Assembly (NCBI GenBank): GCA_905200565.1
Contig: CAJKKX010000012.1
Location: 1-16,441 of the forward strand
Length of the DNA stretch: 16,441 bases
Source of the DNA: an uncultured Lachnospiraceae bacterium
Lineage (GTDB): Bacteria; Bacillota_A; Clostridia; Lachnospirales; Lachnospiraceae
Reading direction: 5' to 3'
The position numbers and the translations under genes were made by a program. The number at the start of each line of letters is the position of its first letter. Position 1 is the stretch's first letter. Of this stretch, positions 7,826-14,703 are shown one piece after another. The notes under the pieces are model-generated. The model was not told the DNA's origin and made no database searches. It saw only the letters and a list, made by a program, of their open reading frames with translations.

Positions 7826-8284
7826 CTAGTTAAACGGCAGTTCCTCGTCAATGCCGTCCGGAATATTCATAAATCCGTCTCCCGACGCTGCGCTCGGAGC
7901 CGGTCTTGACGGTGCCGGAGCAGATGCGTACCCTCCGTCACCATGTGATGCGGATGCGGCCTTGCTCTCTGCAAATTCCTGATCCTCCACCACTACATCA
8001 GTCGTATAGACTCTCTGTCCGTCTTTATTCGTATAGCTTCCTGTCTGGATTCGTCCGGTCACAACGATCTTCAAACCCTGGCGGAAGTATTTCTCTGCGA
8101 ATTCCGCGCTTCTGCCGAAAGCTACGCAGCCGATAAAGTCCGCAGTCGCTTCTCCGTCGTTATTGCGACGGAATCTGCGGTCTACCGCTAATGTATATCT
8201 GGCGATCGCCATAGAATTATCTCCGGAAGAATAACGGATCTCCGGATCTCTGGTCAGCCGCCCCATTAATATAACTTTATTCAT
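7826..8284 (-). CDS. ssb: Single-stranded DNA-binding protein
   Basis: 152 residues. The OB-fold at 1-105 is clear (MNKVILMGRLTRDPEIRYSSG, then FIGCVAFGRSAEFAEKYFRQGLKIVVTGRIQTGSY). A low-complexity Ala/Ser/Pro/Gly linker follows, then an acidic tip DGIDEELPFN. The protein coats single-stranded DNA as a tetramer and recruits replication and repair proteins through the tip. The tip normally ends in Pro-Phe; here an Asn follows the Phe before the TAG stop. GAGGAAAAG precedes the ATG. It lies between rpsF and rpsR, the standard arrangement in Firmicutes. Confidence 0.98.
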   Translation of the reverse strand: MNKVILMGRLTRDPEIRYSSGDNSMAIARYTLAVDRRFRRNNDGEATADFIGCVAFGRSAEFAEKYFRQGLKIVVTGRIQTGSYTNKDGQRVYTTDVVVEDQEFAESKAASASHGDGGYASAPAPSRPAPSAASGDGFMNIPDGIDEELPFN

Positions 8285-8303
8285 GTCTTTTCCTCTTCTC
8301 TAT

Positions 8304-8591
8304 CTATGCGTCCTGTCTAACGCACAAATATCTGATGACGTTCTCCATGATACGGACATGTCTTTCGATCTCCGCCGGAGCAGTTGCATCAGCCTCGAAC
8401 TGAATGAAGTAATAGAAGCCTTCTCTCATCTTCTGAATCTCGTAAGCCAGTCTCTTCTTGCCCCACTCATCTACGTTCGTGATGGTTCCGCCGTAACGTA
8501 CAACGTACTCTTTCACTTTTTCAATGGTAGCTGTTCTTACGTCATCCTCGATCTTTGCGTTGACAACAACGGCTAATTCATATTTGTTCAT
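8304..8591 (-). CDS. rpsF: Small ribosomal subunit protein bS6
   Basis: 95 residues with the S6 fold: MNKYELAVVVNAKI at the first strand, then GGTITNVDEWGKKRLAYEIQK and FYYFIQFEADA. S6 binds 16S rRNA together with S18 in the platform of the 30S subunit. AAGGAGG lies before the ATG. It is the first gene of rpsF-ssb-rpsR, 19 nt ahead of ssb, and has its own strong promoter with a leader of about 70 nt. In several bacteria the S6:S18 complex represses this operon through an mRNA leader structure; whether this one does so is not shown. Confidence 0.98.
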   Translation of the reverse strand: MNKYELAVVVNAKIEDDVRTATIEKVKEYVVRYGGTITNVDEWGKKRLAYEIQKMREGFYYFIQFEADATAPAEIERHVRIMENVIRYLCVRQDA

Positions 8592-8661
8592 GCTCTTCGC
8601 ACCTCCTTATGGTCTCTGGCCCCCTGACCTTGCAGGGAACAAGGAAATTAATATATCACAA
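8592..8661 (-). promoter_or_regulatory. rpsF mRNA leader with alternative hairpins
   Basis: Three short stems can form: CCTTG/CAAGG, CCCTG/CAGGG and GGTC/GACC. The first two overlap and exclude each other. The third ends just before the ribosome binding site. This is the expected place for S6:S18 autoregulation, but I could not verify the known motif consensus. Confidence 0.35.
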
Positions 8662-8667
8662 TTTTTG

Positions 8668-8696
8668 ATTCTAACACAGAAATATGGGGATTTCAA
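8668..8696 (-). promoter_or_regulatory. Promoter of rpsF-ssb-rpsR
   Basis: On the minus strand TTGAAA (8696-8691), 17 bp, TAGAAT (8673-8668), with TGT directly before the -10 (extended -10). It lies just after the DUF951 stop, so rpsF can be expressed apart from the upstream genes. Confidence 0.82.
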
Positions 8697-8706
8697 GCAT
8701 TTTCTG

Positions 8707-8734
8707 CTGGTTTTCTCAGACTGGTTTTCTCAGA
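8707..8734. repeat. Perfect 14-bp tandem duplication at the end of the DUF951 gene
   Basis: CTGGTTTTCTCAGA occurs at 8707-8720 and again at 8721-8734 with no gap. The DUF951 stop codon (8716-8718) lies in the copy downstream in gene direction. The unit is not a multiple of three, so the duplication changes the reading frame at the C-terminus. Confidence 0.9.
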
Positions 8735-8898
8735 CCCTTTGTATTTTTCTCCACCAACTTCCGCGCAATCATGATCTGATGCCCGCAGCCCAGACATTTC
8801 AGCCGGAAATCCGCTCCCACCCGCAGAATTTCCCATTCCTGGCTCCCGCAGGGATGTTTCTTCTTTAATTTTACGATGTCGCCTACTTCGTATTCCAT
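8716..8898 (-). CDS. DUF951 family protein
   Basis: 60 residues beginning MEYEVGDIVKLKKKHPCGSQEW. The pattern GDIVxLKKxHPCG, then FRLKCLGCGHQIMI, is that of DUF951 (PF06107), a small Firmicutes family of unknown function. Cys17 and the pair Cys35/Cys38 could bind a metal in a small beta-rich fold. GGAGGGGG precedes the ATG at 8898. It follows srtB by 31 nt and precedes the rpsF promoter; closeness to rpsF is common for this family. The C-terminus KGLRKPV is set by a 14-bp tandem duplication; without one copy the frame would read on as KGLRKPAENA before stopping. Confidence 0.85.
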   Translation of the reverse strand: MEYEVGDIVKLKKKHPCGSQEWEILRVGADFRLKCLGCGHQIMIARKLVEKNTKGLRKPV

Positions 8899-8929
8899 AT
8901 GTCCCCCCTCCGCATAACAGATTCGGTTT

Positions 8930-9733
8930 TTATTTCATTGTGGTATATGTCTCAATCCGCTTTCCCTGCACAATAAAGCGCGTCGATTCATTTCCCGTAC
9001 AGGTAGACAGCGTCACCACCAGATCCTCCGTTCTCACGGACGCTTTCGTCTGCACCACGGAATTTTCAAAGGCTTCCTTAATATAATCCATAAAATCCTG
9101 GTCATCCTCAAAGGTAAGCTGATAGGTTTTGCTGGTATACCCCACCTCGTGGCAGGCAAAGATTTCATATTTGTAAATCTTATCCGGCGTATAAATCCAG
9201 AAATAGGGGCTCTTCTCAAAAACGCCCTCCTCACGGAACTGCTTTAACTTTCCAAACATGGAAAGATTTCGCATGTTATGCCCGTAAATGACAGAGTTGC
9301 GATCGGAAAAGTCCTTTTTATTTTCACAGTCGAGGAAAATACATCCCGCAATATTCGGCGTTTTCTCAAAGGTATTGTGGAGATAAAAGTCATTGTCCTC
9401 CCCCTGTGTCAGAGGATAACTGATCTCCAGCGCCTCCACCTTCAGCCAGCCGATAATATCGCTGTTCATCTTTTGAAGCCCCTGAAAATCAACCGGGGAT
9501 TTCATCACGGGTTCTCCGTCTACTTCCTCGATCGCCGGCTCTGTATCGACCTCTGCAAATTTCTCTTCCAGCTCGCTGTATTCATCTGTTCCTTCTTTAT
9601 ACACCAGATAAATCGATAAAAGCTGGTATCCGGAATAGCAGAATACCCCCAGAGCCACGATCAGGATGACCGTACGGAGAATATCGCCTGCCGTGCGCTT
9701 TTTCTTTTCTTTCTTTTCTTTTTTTTCTGACAT
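8930..9733 (-). CDS. srtB: Class B sortase
   Basis: 267 residues. A very basic Lys/Glu N-terminus is followed by one membrane helix at about 19-40, then an extracellular sortase domain from about 80. The catalytic triad is visible: His152 in IYGHNM, Cys245 in LSTCTG and Arg252 in TRFIVQGKR. The insert rich in helices between His and Cys (YTSKTYQLTFEDDQDFMDYIKEAF) fits class B. Such enzymes cleave sorting signals and join proteins to peptidoglycan or pili. No substrate gene with a visible sorting signal is in the window; the GH20 protein is a possible one but its C-terminus is off the edge. GGGAGG precedes the ATG. The gene starts 11 nt after the VanS-like kinase stop, so it is very likely in the same operon. 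Confidence 0.93.
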   Translation of the reverse strand: MSEKKEKKEKKKRTAGDILRTVILIVALGVFCYSGYQLLSIYLVYKEGTDEYSELEEKFAEVDTEPAIEEVDGEPVMKSPVDFQGLQKMNSDIIGWLKVEALEISYPLTQGEDNDFYLHNTFEKTPNIAGCIFLDCENKKDFSDRNSVIYGHNMRNLSMFGKLKQFREEGVFEKSPYFWIYTPDKIYKYEIFACHEVGYTSKTYQLTFEDDQDFMDYIKEAFENSVVQTKASVRTEDLVVTLSTCTGNESTRFIVQGKRIETYTTMK

Positions 9734-9744
9734 ATTGCCTCCCG

Positions 9745-10920
9745 TCAGCTCTCAGACTCCGTTTTCAGGTTCCTCCTCTTTTTGGACATCGGCGTCTCCT
9801 GATGTCTCAGCAGGCGCACCGTGAATTTGGTGCAGTACTGCGTGCTGGACGCCTCAATCGTTCCTCCATGCAGCTCCACGATCGCTTTCGCAATGGATAA
9901 GCCCAGTCCCGCGCCTCCCGTCTGGCTGGATCTGGCGTTATCCGCCCGGTAAAATTTTTCAAAAATCGAAAGCAGCTTCTGCTGCGGAATCTGCTCCCCC
10001 TGGTTTGTAAAGGCAATGACGATCGTATTCATCTCACAGTACGCCTGAATATCGATATTCGTCCCCGGATAACTGTAAGCGATCGCATTCCTGAGCAGAT
10101 TATCAAAGACCCGCGCCAGCTTATCCGGGTCTCCAATTACCACGAGTCCGTCATCCGTATGGATAGAACAGGTCAGCTTTTTCTCCGCCAGCACCGCATA
10201 GCTTTCATCCGCAAGCTGTTCCAGCATGATGGAAAGATTCACCTTCCCCTTTTCCAGTACAATATCCTGCAAATTAAACCGGGTGATTTCAAAAAACTCA
10301 CTGATCAGCTCTCCCAGCCGGATGGATTTCTCCAGTGCGATGTGAATATATTTCGCCCGCTCCTCCGGCGCCATATCCGGCTGCTCGTCCAGCATAGTCA
10401 GATAAGCAATCGTAGAGGTCAGGGGGGTTTTCAGATCATGCGCTAAGAAAACCACCAGATCGTTTTTTCTCTGCTCACTCTCATTCGCTGCATTTTCCCT
10501 GCGTTTCAGCGTCATTTTTAAAGTATTCAGCTTTTCTGAAATCGGCCGAAGCTCTGGCTCCAATTCCACCATTGCATCGGAATCGCTCAAAATATGGTCA
10601 ATGCCATCTCCGATATCGTCCAGGTAATGTGTGATTTTTGAAATCGCCACATAGAAAAAAATCATAAAAAGCAGCATAAATCCGCCCAGGAGAAACAAAT
10701 CTTTATTCTCCATAAAGATGCGTCCATAGAGAAGATTGGCTTCTTCCCAGCTCAGATCAAAAAACATGAGACAGCGTATCACCCATTCCGGAAAACGATT
10801 CTGAAAGATTCCGTCCACCAGAAGAACTACGATCATATAACCGATTCCAAGCGCCAGCGCCGTCACCAGAAGGGTCCGCAGCATCAAGCTCCATTTCAGT
10901 TTGCGATAATTATTTTTCAA
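9745..10920 (-). CDS. VanS-like sensor histidine kinase
   Basis: 391 residues if started at the TTG at 10920, which overlaps the end of the regulator gene by 11 nt and implies translational coupling. Two membrane helices (about 13-36 and 74-94) enclose a short external loop. A HAMP-like linker is followed by the H-box FLAHDLKTPLT (His161 phosphoacceptor), N-box DNLLRNAIAYS (about 273-283), and the G-boxes GGAGLGLSIAK (335-345). The start KNNYRKLKW, the linker KLNTLKMTLKRRE and the kinase core closely resemble VanS of vancomycin-resistance systems. No vanH, ligase or vanX gene is nearby, so it should not be read as a resistance determinant. A cell-wall-related signal is likely. It sits between its regulator and srtB. 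Confidence 0.92.
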   Translation of the reverse strand: MKNNYRKLKWSLMLRTLLVTALALGIGYMIVVLLVDGIFQNRFPEWVIRCLMFFDLSWEEANLLYGRIFMENKDLFLLGGFMLLFMIFFYVAISKITHYLDDIGDGIDHILSDSDAMVELEPELRPISEKLNTLKMTLKRRENAANESEQRKNDLVVFLAHDLKTPLTSTIAYLTMLDEQPDMAPEERAKYIHIALEKSIRLGELISEFFEITRFNLQDIVLEKGKVNLSIMLEQLADESYAVLAEKKLTCSIHTDDGLVVIGDPDKLARVFDNLLRNAIAYSYPGTNIDIQAYCEMNTIVIAFTNQGEQIPQQKLLSIFEKFYRADNARSSQTGGAGLGLSIAKAIVELHGGTIEASSTQYCTKFTVRLLRHQETPMSKKRRNLKTESES

Positions 10921-11605
10921 CGCGATAGCCCACTCCCCACACTGTCTTGATAAAATCTGATTTTCCTGTCGGCCCGCTCATTTTCTCCCGAAGATGCCTG
11001 ATATGAACCATTACCGTATTGTTACTGTTCTTATAGTATTTTTCTTTCCAGACCTGCTCAAAGAGCTGCTCGGAGGAGATGACCTGCCCCCGGTTCTCAC
11101 AGAGAATCCAGAGAATATCGAACTCGATCGGCGTCAGGGTCAGTTCCCTTTCATTATAAACGCACTCATGCGTACTCCGGTTCAGTACCAGCCCCGCAAA
11201 GTCAATGACGTCCTCCTGCGGTCTGGCTCCTTCATTGTATTTCGTAAAACGGCGGAGCTGCGCCTTCACTCTGGCGATGAGCTCCAGAGGATTGAATGGT
11301 TTTGCTATATAATCATCCGCCCCAAGCGTCAGCCCGTTGATCTTATCCATATATTCCGTCTTTGCCGTCAGCATGATGACCGGAAACGTGTATTTTTCTC
11401 TGACCTTCTGCAAGATCGTAAACCCGTCAATATCCGGCAGCATCACATCGAGAAGCGCCATATCCGGTGTGTTTTCTTCGATGCTCCGGAGCGCATCCGT
11501 TCCGTTATAGCACTTCTGCACCTCATAATTTTCATTTTTCAGATACAATTCTACGACGTCCGCAATCTCTCTTTCATCATCTACGATCAGTATTTTACTC
11601 CCCAC
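10910..11605 (-). CDS. VanR-like OmpR-family response regulator
   Basis: 231 residues from a GTG at 11605. The receiver domain (1-115) shows acidic residues Asp9-Asp10, phosphoacceptor Asp53 in LLDVMLPD, Thr80 and Lys102 in IAKPF. The winged-helix DNA-binding domain (about 135-230) shows LTLTPIEFDILWILCENRGQVIS and VMVHIRHLREKM. This start is chosen because AAGGAGG lies 6 nt before it and it places KILIVDD at the N-terminus as usual. Another in-frame GTG at 11653, also with an AGGAG, would add 16 residues. It follows asnS by 62 nt without a terminator and is coupled to the kinase gene downstream. Likely targets are its own operon including srtB, or cell-wall genes elsewhere (inference). Confidence 0.93.
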   Translation of the reverse strand: MGSKILIVDDEREIADVVELYLKNENYEVQKCYNGTDALRSIEENTPDMALLDVMLPDIDGFTILQKVREKYTFPVIMLTAKTEYMDKINGLTLGADDYIAKPFNPLELIARVKAQLRRFTKYNEGARPQEDVIDFAGLVLNRSTHECVYNERELTLTPIEFDILWILCENRGQVISSEQLFEQVWKEKYYKNSNNTVMVHIRHLREKMSGPTGKSDFIKTVWGVGYRVEK

Positions 11606-11611
11606 GGTGTT

Positions 11612-11618
11612 CCTCCTT
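11612..11618 (-). promoter_or_regulatory. Ribosome binding site deciding the response-regulator start
   Basis: AAGGAGG on the minus strand, 6 nt before the GTG at 11605. It supports the short form over longer in-frame alternatives. Confidence 0.75.
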
Positions 11619-11667
11619 ATCAATTCCTGCCCGTAACTGTTCAGTACCTTCACAGTCACTCCTGCCT

Positions 11668-13059
11668 TTATAATTCGCAGTTTCCGACCGTTCTTGGAAA
11701 TGGAATGGCGTCCCTGATATTCGCAATTCCGGTCAGATACATGACGCATCTCTCAAATCCAAGTCCAAAGCCTGCATGGCGGGTAGAACCGTATTTCCTG
11801 AGATCCAGATAAAACTTGTAATCCTCCTGGTTCAGTCCCAGCTCTTCCATCCTCTGTATCAGCTTATCGTAGTCATCCTCTCTCTGGCTTCCTCCGATAA
11901 TCTCTCCGATTCCCGGAACCAGGCAGTCCATCGCCGCCACTGTCTTTCCATCCTCATTCAGCTTCATGTAGAATGCCTTGATCTCTTTCGGATAGTCTGT
12001 CACGAATACCGGACGTTTAAACACCTGCTCCGTCAGATAACGTTCATGCTCTGTCTGAAGATCGCAGCCCCAGGAAACCTTATAGTCAAAGTCTGCGTTA
12101 TTCTTTTCGAGAATCTCGATCGCCTCCGTATACGTCACATGCGCAAACTCGGAATTTACCACATGGTTCAGGCGTTCCAGAAGCCCCTTATCCACAAAAG
12201 AATTGAAGAAATTCATCTCCTCCGGCGCATGTTCGAGGACATAACGAATCACGTATTTCAGCATGGACTCCGCCAGCATCATATCGTCCTTCAAGTCAGC
12301 AAACGCAATCTCCGGCTCGATCATCCAGAATTCTGCCGCATGGCGGGTCGTATTGGAATTCTCCGCACGGAACGTCGGCCCGAAGGTGTAGATGTTTCGG
12401 AATGCCTGTGCAAAGGTCTCGCCGTTGAGCTGCCCGCTTACCGTCAGATTCGTCTCTTTTCCGAAGAAATCTTTACTGCCGTCCACTTTACCTTCCGCAG
12501 TCCTCGGAAGGTCGTTCAAATCCAGTGTGGTGACACGGAACATCTCTCCCGCGCCCTCACAGTCGCTTCCTGTAATCAGGGGCGTATGCACATATACGAA
12601 ATCTCTCTCCTGGAAGAACTGATGAATGGCATAAGCGATCAGGGAACGCACGCGGAACACGGCCTGAAAGGTATTCGTCCTCGGACGCAGATGAGAAATC
12701 GTCCGCAGATATTCCAGGCTGTGGCGTTTCTTCTGTAACGGATAGTCCGGCGCCGACGCTCCCTCTACCGTAACCTCTGCCGCCTGAATTTCAAAAGGCT
12801 GTTTCGCCTGGGGCGTAGCCACCAGCGTACCTTTTACAATTACTGCCGCGCCTACGTTTAACCTGGATATCTCTGCGAAATTCTCCATCGTATCATGATA
12901 TACGACCTGCAACGGTTCAAAAAAAGTTCCGTCGTGCAGGACTAAAAATCCAAAAGTCTTTGAATCACGGACACTACGCACCCAGCCGCCGACCGTGACC
13001 TCCTGATCCAGATATTTTTCTCTGTTTCTGAAAATTTCCCTAACTGTTGTTAACTCCAT
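11668..13059 (-). CDS. asnS: Asparagine--tRNA ligase
   Basis: 463 residues. An N-terminal OB-fold anticodon-binding domain ([24 protein letters not shown], 1-105) is followed by a class II catalytic core: motif 1 around 153-163, motif 2 [25 protein letters not shown] (226-250) and motif 3 [28 protein letters not shown] (430-456). The sequence is AsnRS-like rather than AspRS-like (no GAD insertion, compact length). It charges tRNA-Asn in the cytoplasm. The start at 13059 is chosen from AAGGAG 8 nt upstream and the normal family N-terminus; a longer frame to 13230 would run through the promoter and the inverted-repeat element. The leader is short and no T-box is visible. The gene heads a minus-strand run continuing into the VanRS-like genes. 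Confidence 0.97.
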   Translation of the reverse strand: MELTTVREIFRNREKYLDQEVTVGGWVRSVRDSKTFGFLVLHDGTFFEPLQVVYHDTMENFAEISRLNVGAAVIVKGTLVATPQAKQPFEIQAAEVTVEGASAPDYPLQKKRHSLEYLRTISHLRPRTNTFQAVFRVRSLIAYAIHQFFQERDFVYVHTPLITGSDCEGAGEMFRVTTLDLNDLPRTAEGKVDGSKDFFGKETNLTVSGQLNGETFAQAFRNIYTFGPTFRAENSNTTRHAAEFWMIEPEIAFADLKDDMMLAESMLKYVIRYVLEHAPEEMNFFNSFVDKGLLERLNHVVNSEFAHVTYTEAIEILEKNNADFDYKVSWGCDLQTEHERYLTEQVFKRPVFVTDYPKEIKAFYMKLNEDGKTVAAMDCLVPGIGEIIGGSQREDDYDKLIQRMEELGLNQEDYKFYLDLRKYGSTRHAGFGLGFERCVMYLTGIANIRDAIPFPRTVGNCEL

Positions 13060-13102
13060 AGTCTGAACTCCTTTGTTCTCGAAAATATTGTGCTTTCGTA
13101 TA

Positions 13103-13131
13103 AGTATATCCCATAAATCGGGCATGTGCAA
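13103..13131 (-). promoter_or_regulatory. Promoter of asnS
   Basis: TTGCAC (13131-13126), 17-bp spacer, TATACT (13108-13103) on the minus strand, 43 bp before the start codon. Good sigma-A-type match. Confidence 0.8.
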
Positions 13132-13151
13132 GCCTTGACTTAAGATACAGT

Positions 13152-13263
13152 CTCCATATGTAACAGTCCAGCCATCACAGGATATATGTGCAAATCTCTT
13201 AACATGCAAGCATGTACGAACTTTGCACATATACCCTGCATGGCTGAACTGTTACCTCCATAT
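13152..13263. mobile_element. 96-bp MITE-like inverted-repeat element with 8-bp target duplication
   Basis: The element runs 13160-13255. The left arm (13160-13194) starts GTAACAGTCCAGCCAT and the right arm (13222-13255) ends ATGGCTGAACTGTTAC; the arms pair over about 34 bp with three mismatches and a one-base indel. The 27-bp centre holds a smaller dyad ACATGC-AA-GCATGT (13202-13215). CTCCATAT abuts both ends (13152-13159 and 13256-13263) as a perfect 8-bp direct repeat, as expected of a target-site duplication. It encodes nothing. Termini starting GTAA with 8-bp duplications are typical of the IS66 family, so a non-autonomous IS66-type derivative is the best guess. It lies between the divergent asnS and deformylase-like promoters. 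Confidence 0.72.
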
Positions 13264-13291
13264 TGCATCGTTTCCCGAAACATGATATTCT
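13263..13291 (+). promoter_or_regulatory. Candidate promoter of the deformylase-like gene
   Basis: TTGCAT (13263-13268), 17 bp, TATTCT (13286-13291) with TGA directly before the -10 (extended -10). The first base of the -35 is the last base of the right-hand direct repeat of the adjacent element. Confidence 0.55.
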
Positions 13292-13345
13292 TAAGGACGG
13301 CGTCAGAAATCTTAATCTTTAGAATTGACAGAGGAGTGAAAACAA

Positions 13346-13756
13346 ATGGTAAGACCGATTTGTAAAGACACGATATTCCTGAGTCAGAAATCAGAGCCTG
13401 CCACCAAAGCGGATGCTGCCGTGGTTCAGGATCTGCTGGATACCTTACAGGCGAATCGGGAATACTGCGTCGGCATGGCGGCAAATATGATTGGTGTTAA
13501 GAAAAATATTATCGTTATCAATACAGGCTTTTTCCATATGGTCATGATAAATCCTGTCATTATAAAAAAAGATACGCTCTATGAAGCGGAAGAGGGCTGT
13601 CTCTCGCTGTCAGGAGTACGGAGAACGAAACGCTACCATAATATCCAGGTAGAATTTCAGGATCAGAATTTCAAAAAAAGGCGGCAGGAATATTCCGGCT
13701 GGGTGGCCCAGATCATACAGCACGAATGTGACCACCTTCAGGGGATTCTTATTTAA
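13346..13756 (+). CDS. Peptide deformylase-like protein with altered motif I
   Basis: 136 residues. Deformylases remove the N-formyl group from new proteins with a metal held by one Cys and two His. Motif II EGCLS (Glu83-Ser87, Cys85) and motif III HECDH (His126-His130, Glu127) are intact, so metal binding and the general base are present. Motif I, normally GxGLAAxQ, reads CVGMAANMIG, with Met48 where the Gln that stabilises the transition state is expected. The protein is also shorter than ordinary deformylases (about 150-190 residues), ending soon after motif III without the C-terminal helix. Similar short GMAAN forms are, as I recall, found in other Clostridia, so it may be a distinct subfamily with altered or lost activity. 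No fmt gene is adjacent. GAGGAG lies 9 nt before the ATG. Confidence 0.82.
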   Translation: MVRPICKDTIFLSQKSEPATKADAAVVQDLLDTLQANREYCVGMAANMIGVKKNIIVINTGFFHMVMINPVIIKKDTLYEAEEGCLSLSGVRRTKRYHNIQVEFQDQNFKKRRQEYSGWVAQIIQHECDHLQGILI

Positions 13757-13770
13757 CTTTAGACATCCTG

Positions 13771-13806
13771 AAAAACCCAGGCCGCCCTGTGGCTGCCTGG
13801 ATTTTT
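13771..13806. terminator. Bidirectional intrinsic terminator
   Basis: CCAGGC-C-GCC (13777-13786) pairs with GGC-T-GCCTGG (13791-13800), loop CTGT, one mismatch, followed by ATTTTTG. The stem is preceded by AAAAA, giving a T-run on the minus strand. It separates the converging deformylase-like gene and the exported unknown protein. Confidence 0.88.
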
Positions 13807-13807
13807 G

Positions 13808-14692
13808 TCATAAACTTTTAAACCCGTACTCTACATAAACTTCTCCCCAGCTCACACGGAACAGATAATAATATCCCGGCTTCACTCCGTTCAGATACCA
13901 TCTCCCGTCCCGGTTTTCTACTTCTTTTTCCTGTAACTTCGGCACTTTCTTCCCATCGGTGTCCAGACATGTGACCGTAATCTGATCTGCCCCGCTTTCC
14001 GGAAGCAGTTCCAGCTCCGTATCCGGATCGGAAAGCCTGATTTCACACGGTTCACTCCATTCTGTTATGAAAGGGGCGTCCGCAACGGCTTCCACGGTTT
14101 CCCCCTTTTCATTCGTCCATCTCCAGCGATAACCGCCCCTGGTAAGAAATGCACAGCAGACCGTTTCCCCCTCCGTATAGCTCATCCGCATAACCGGGGG
14201 CTCCGATGGGTCTGGTTCTTCCGCCTCTCCCAGATCCTCTGCCAGCAGTTCTTTATATCTGCGGGTGCATTCCTCTTTTTCCGTTTCATCCGCCTTCTTC
14301 GTCACTTCTATACGCAGAACCTTTCCGAATACAGGTGGATAACACTCCATCACTTCCCCATTTGTCGTGACATTCACCCTGTCGCCTGTATCCAGTTCGT
14401 CCTCCGTAATCTTCTCCCCATTCTCGCCGTAAATCTCATCCGCATCGAATTGTCCGGGATCATACGGCGTCCCCTCTTCGCTAAATACCAGATAAAAAGT
14501 GGGAGATTCACGGTATATCACGTATGACTTCGTCACGATGTCTTCTTCCATCTCGCTATCCTCTTCATATGTCCCCTCCCCGGCAGGTTTTTTCTGTTCT
14601 CCTGGCTGCCAGCCGGCTCTCCATGCCGCGGCAGCACAGACCGCCAGCAGAAGAATCGTACAGGTTGTCATCACTTTTCTTTTTTTCTTCAT
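13808..14692 (-). CDS. Exported protein of unknown function
   Basis: 294 residues. A basic start and hydrophobic segment (MKKKRKVMTTCTILLLAVCA, about 8-24) form a signal peptide or membrane anchor; LLAVC is not a good lipobox because Val precedes the Cys. A very acidic linker follows (about 30-52). Residues about 53-130 (SYVIYRESPTFYLVF ... TGDRVNVTTNGEVMECYPP) vaguely recall small DUF3221-type domains, a weak resemblance. After another charged linker, residues 165-294 look beta-rich and end GYYYLFRVSWGEVYVEYGFKSL. I do not recognise the family. AAGGAGG lies just before the ATG, and the gene starts 11 nt after the stop of the beta-propeller gene, so the two are almost surely one operon and may act together outside the membrane (inference). 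Confidence 0.8.
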   Translation of the reverse strand: MKKKRKVMTTCTILLLAVCAAAAWRAGWQPGEQKKPAGEGTYEEDSEMEEDIVTKSYVIYRESPTFYLVFSEEGTPYDPGQFDADEIYGENGEKITEDELDTGDRVNVTTNGEVMECYPPVFGKVLRIEVTKKADETEKEECTRRYKELLAEDLGEAEEPDPSEPPVMRMSYTEGETVCCAFLTRGGYRWRWTNEKGETVEAVADAPFITEWSEPCEIRLSDPDTELELLPESGADQITVTCLDTDGKKVPKLQEKEVENRDGRWYLNGVKPGYYYLFRVSWGEVYVEYGFKSL

Positions 14693-14703
14693 CCGTCTCC
14701 TCC

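Noticed and set aside
9745..11605. Vancomycin-resistance cluster
   Set aside because: Only the regulator and kinase resemble VanRS; no vanH, D-Ala-D-Lac/Ser ligase, vanX or vanY is present in the window.
11776..12738. Plus-strand open frame of 320 codons
   Set aside because: Antisense to asnS, which carries all class II motifs.
13060..13140. T-box riboswitch upstream of asnS
   Set aside because: The distance from the promoter to the start is only about 40 bp, with no T-box sequence or antiterminator structure.
13060..13230. 57-residue N-terminal extension of asnS
   Set aside because: It would cross the asnS promoter and the inverted-repeat element and has no family similarity; ATG at 13059 has a proper ribosome binding site.
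13160..13255. Intrinsic terminator or small RNA gene
   Set aside because: The long hairpin has no T-run on either side and sits between two divergent promoters; flanking direct repeats fit a mobile element better.
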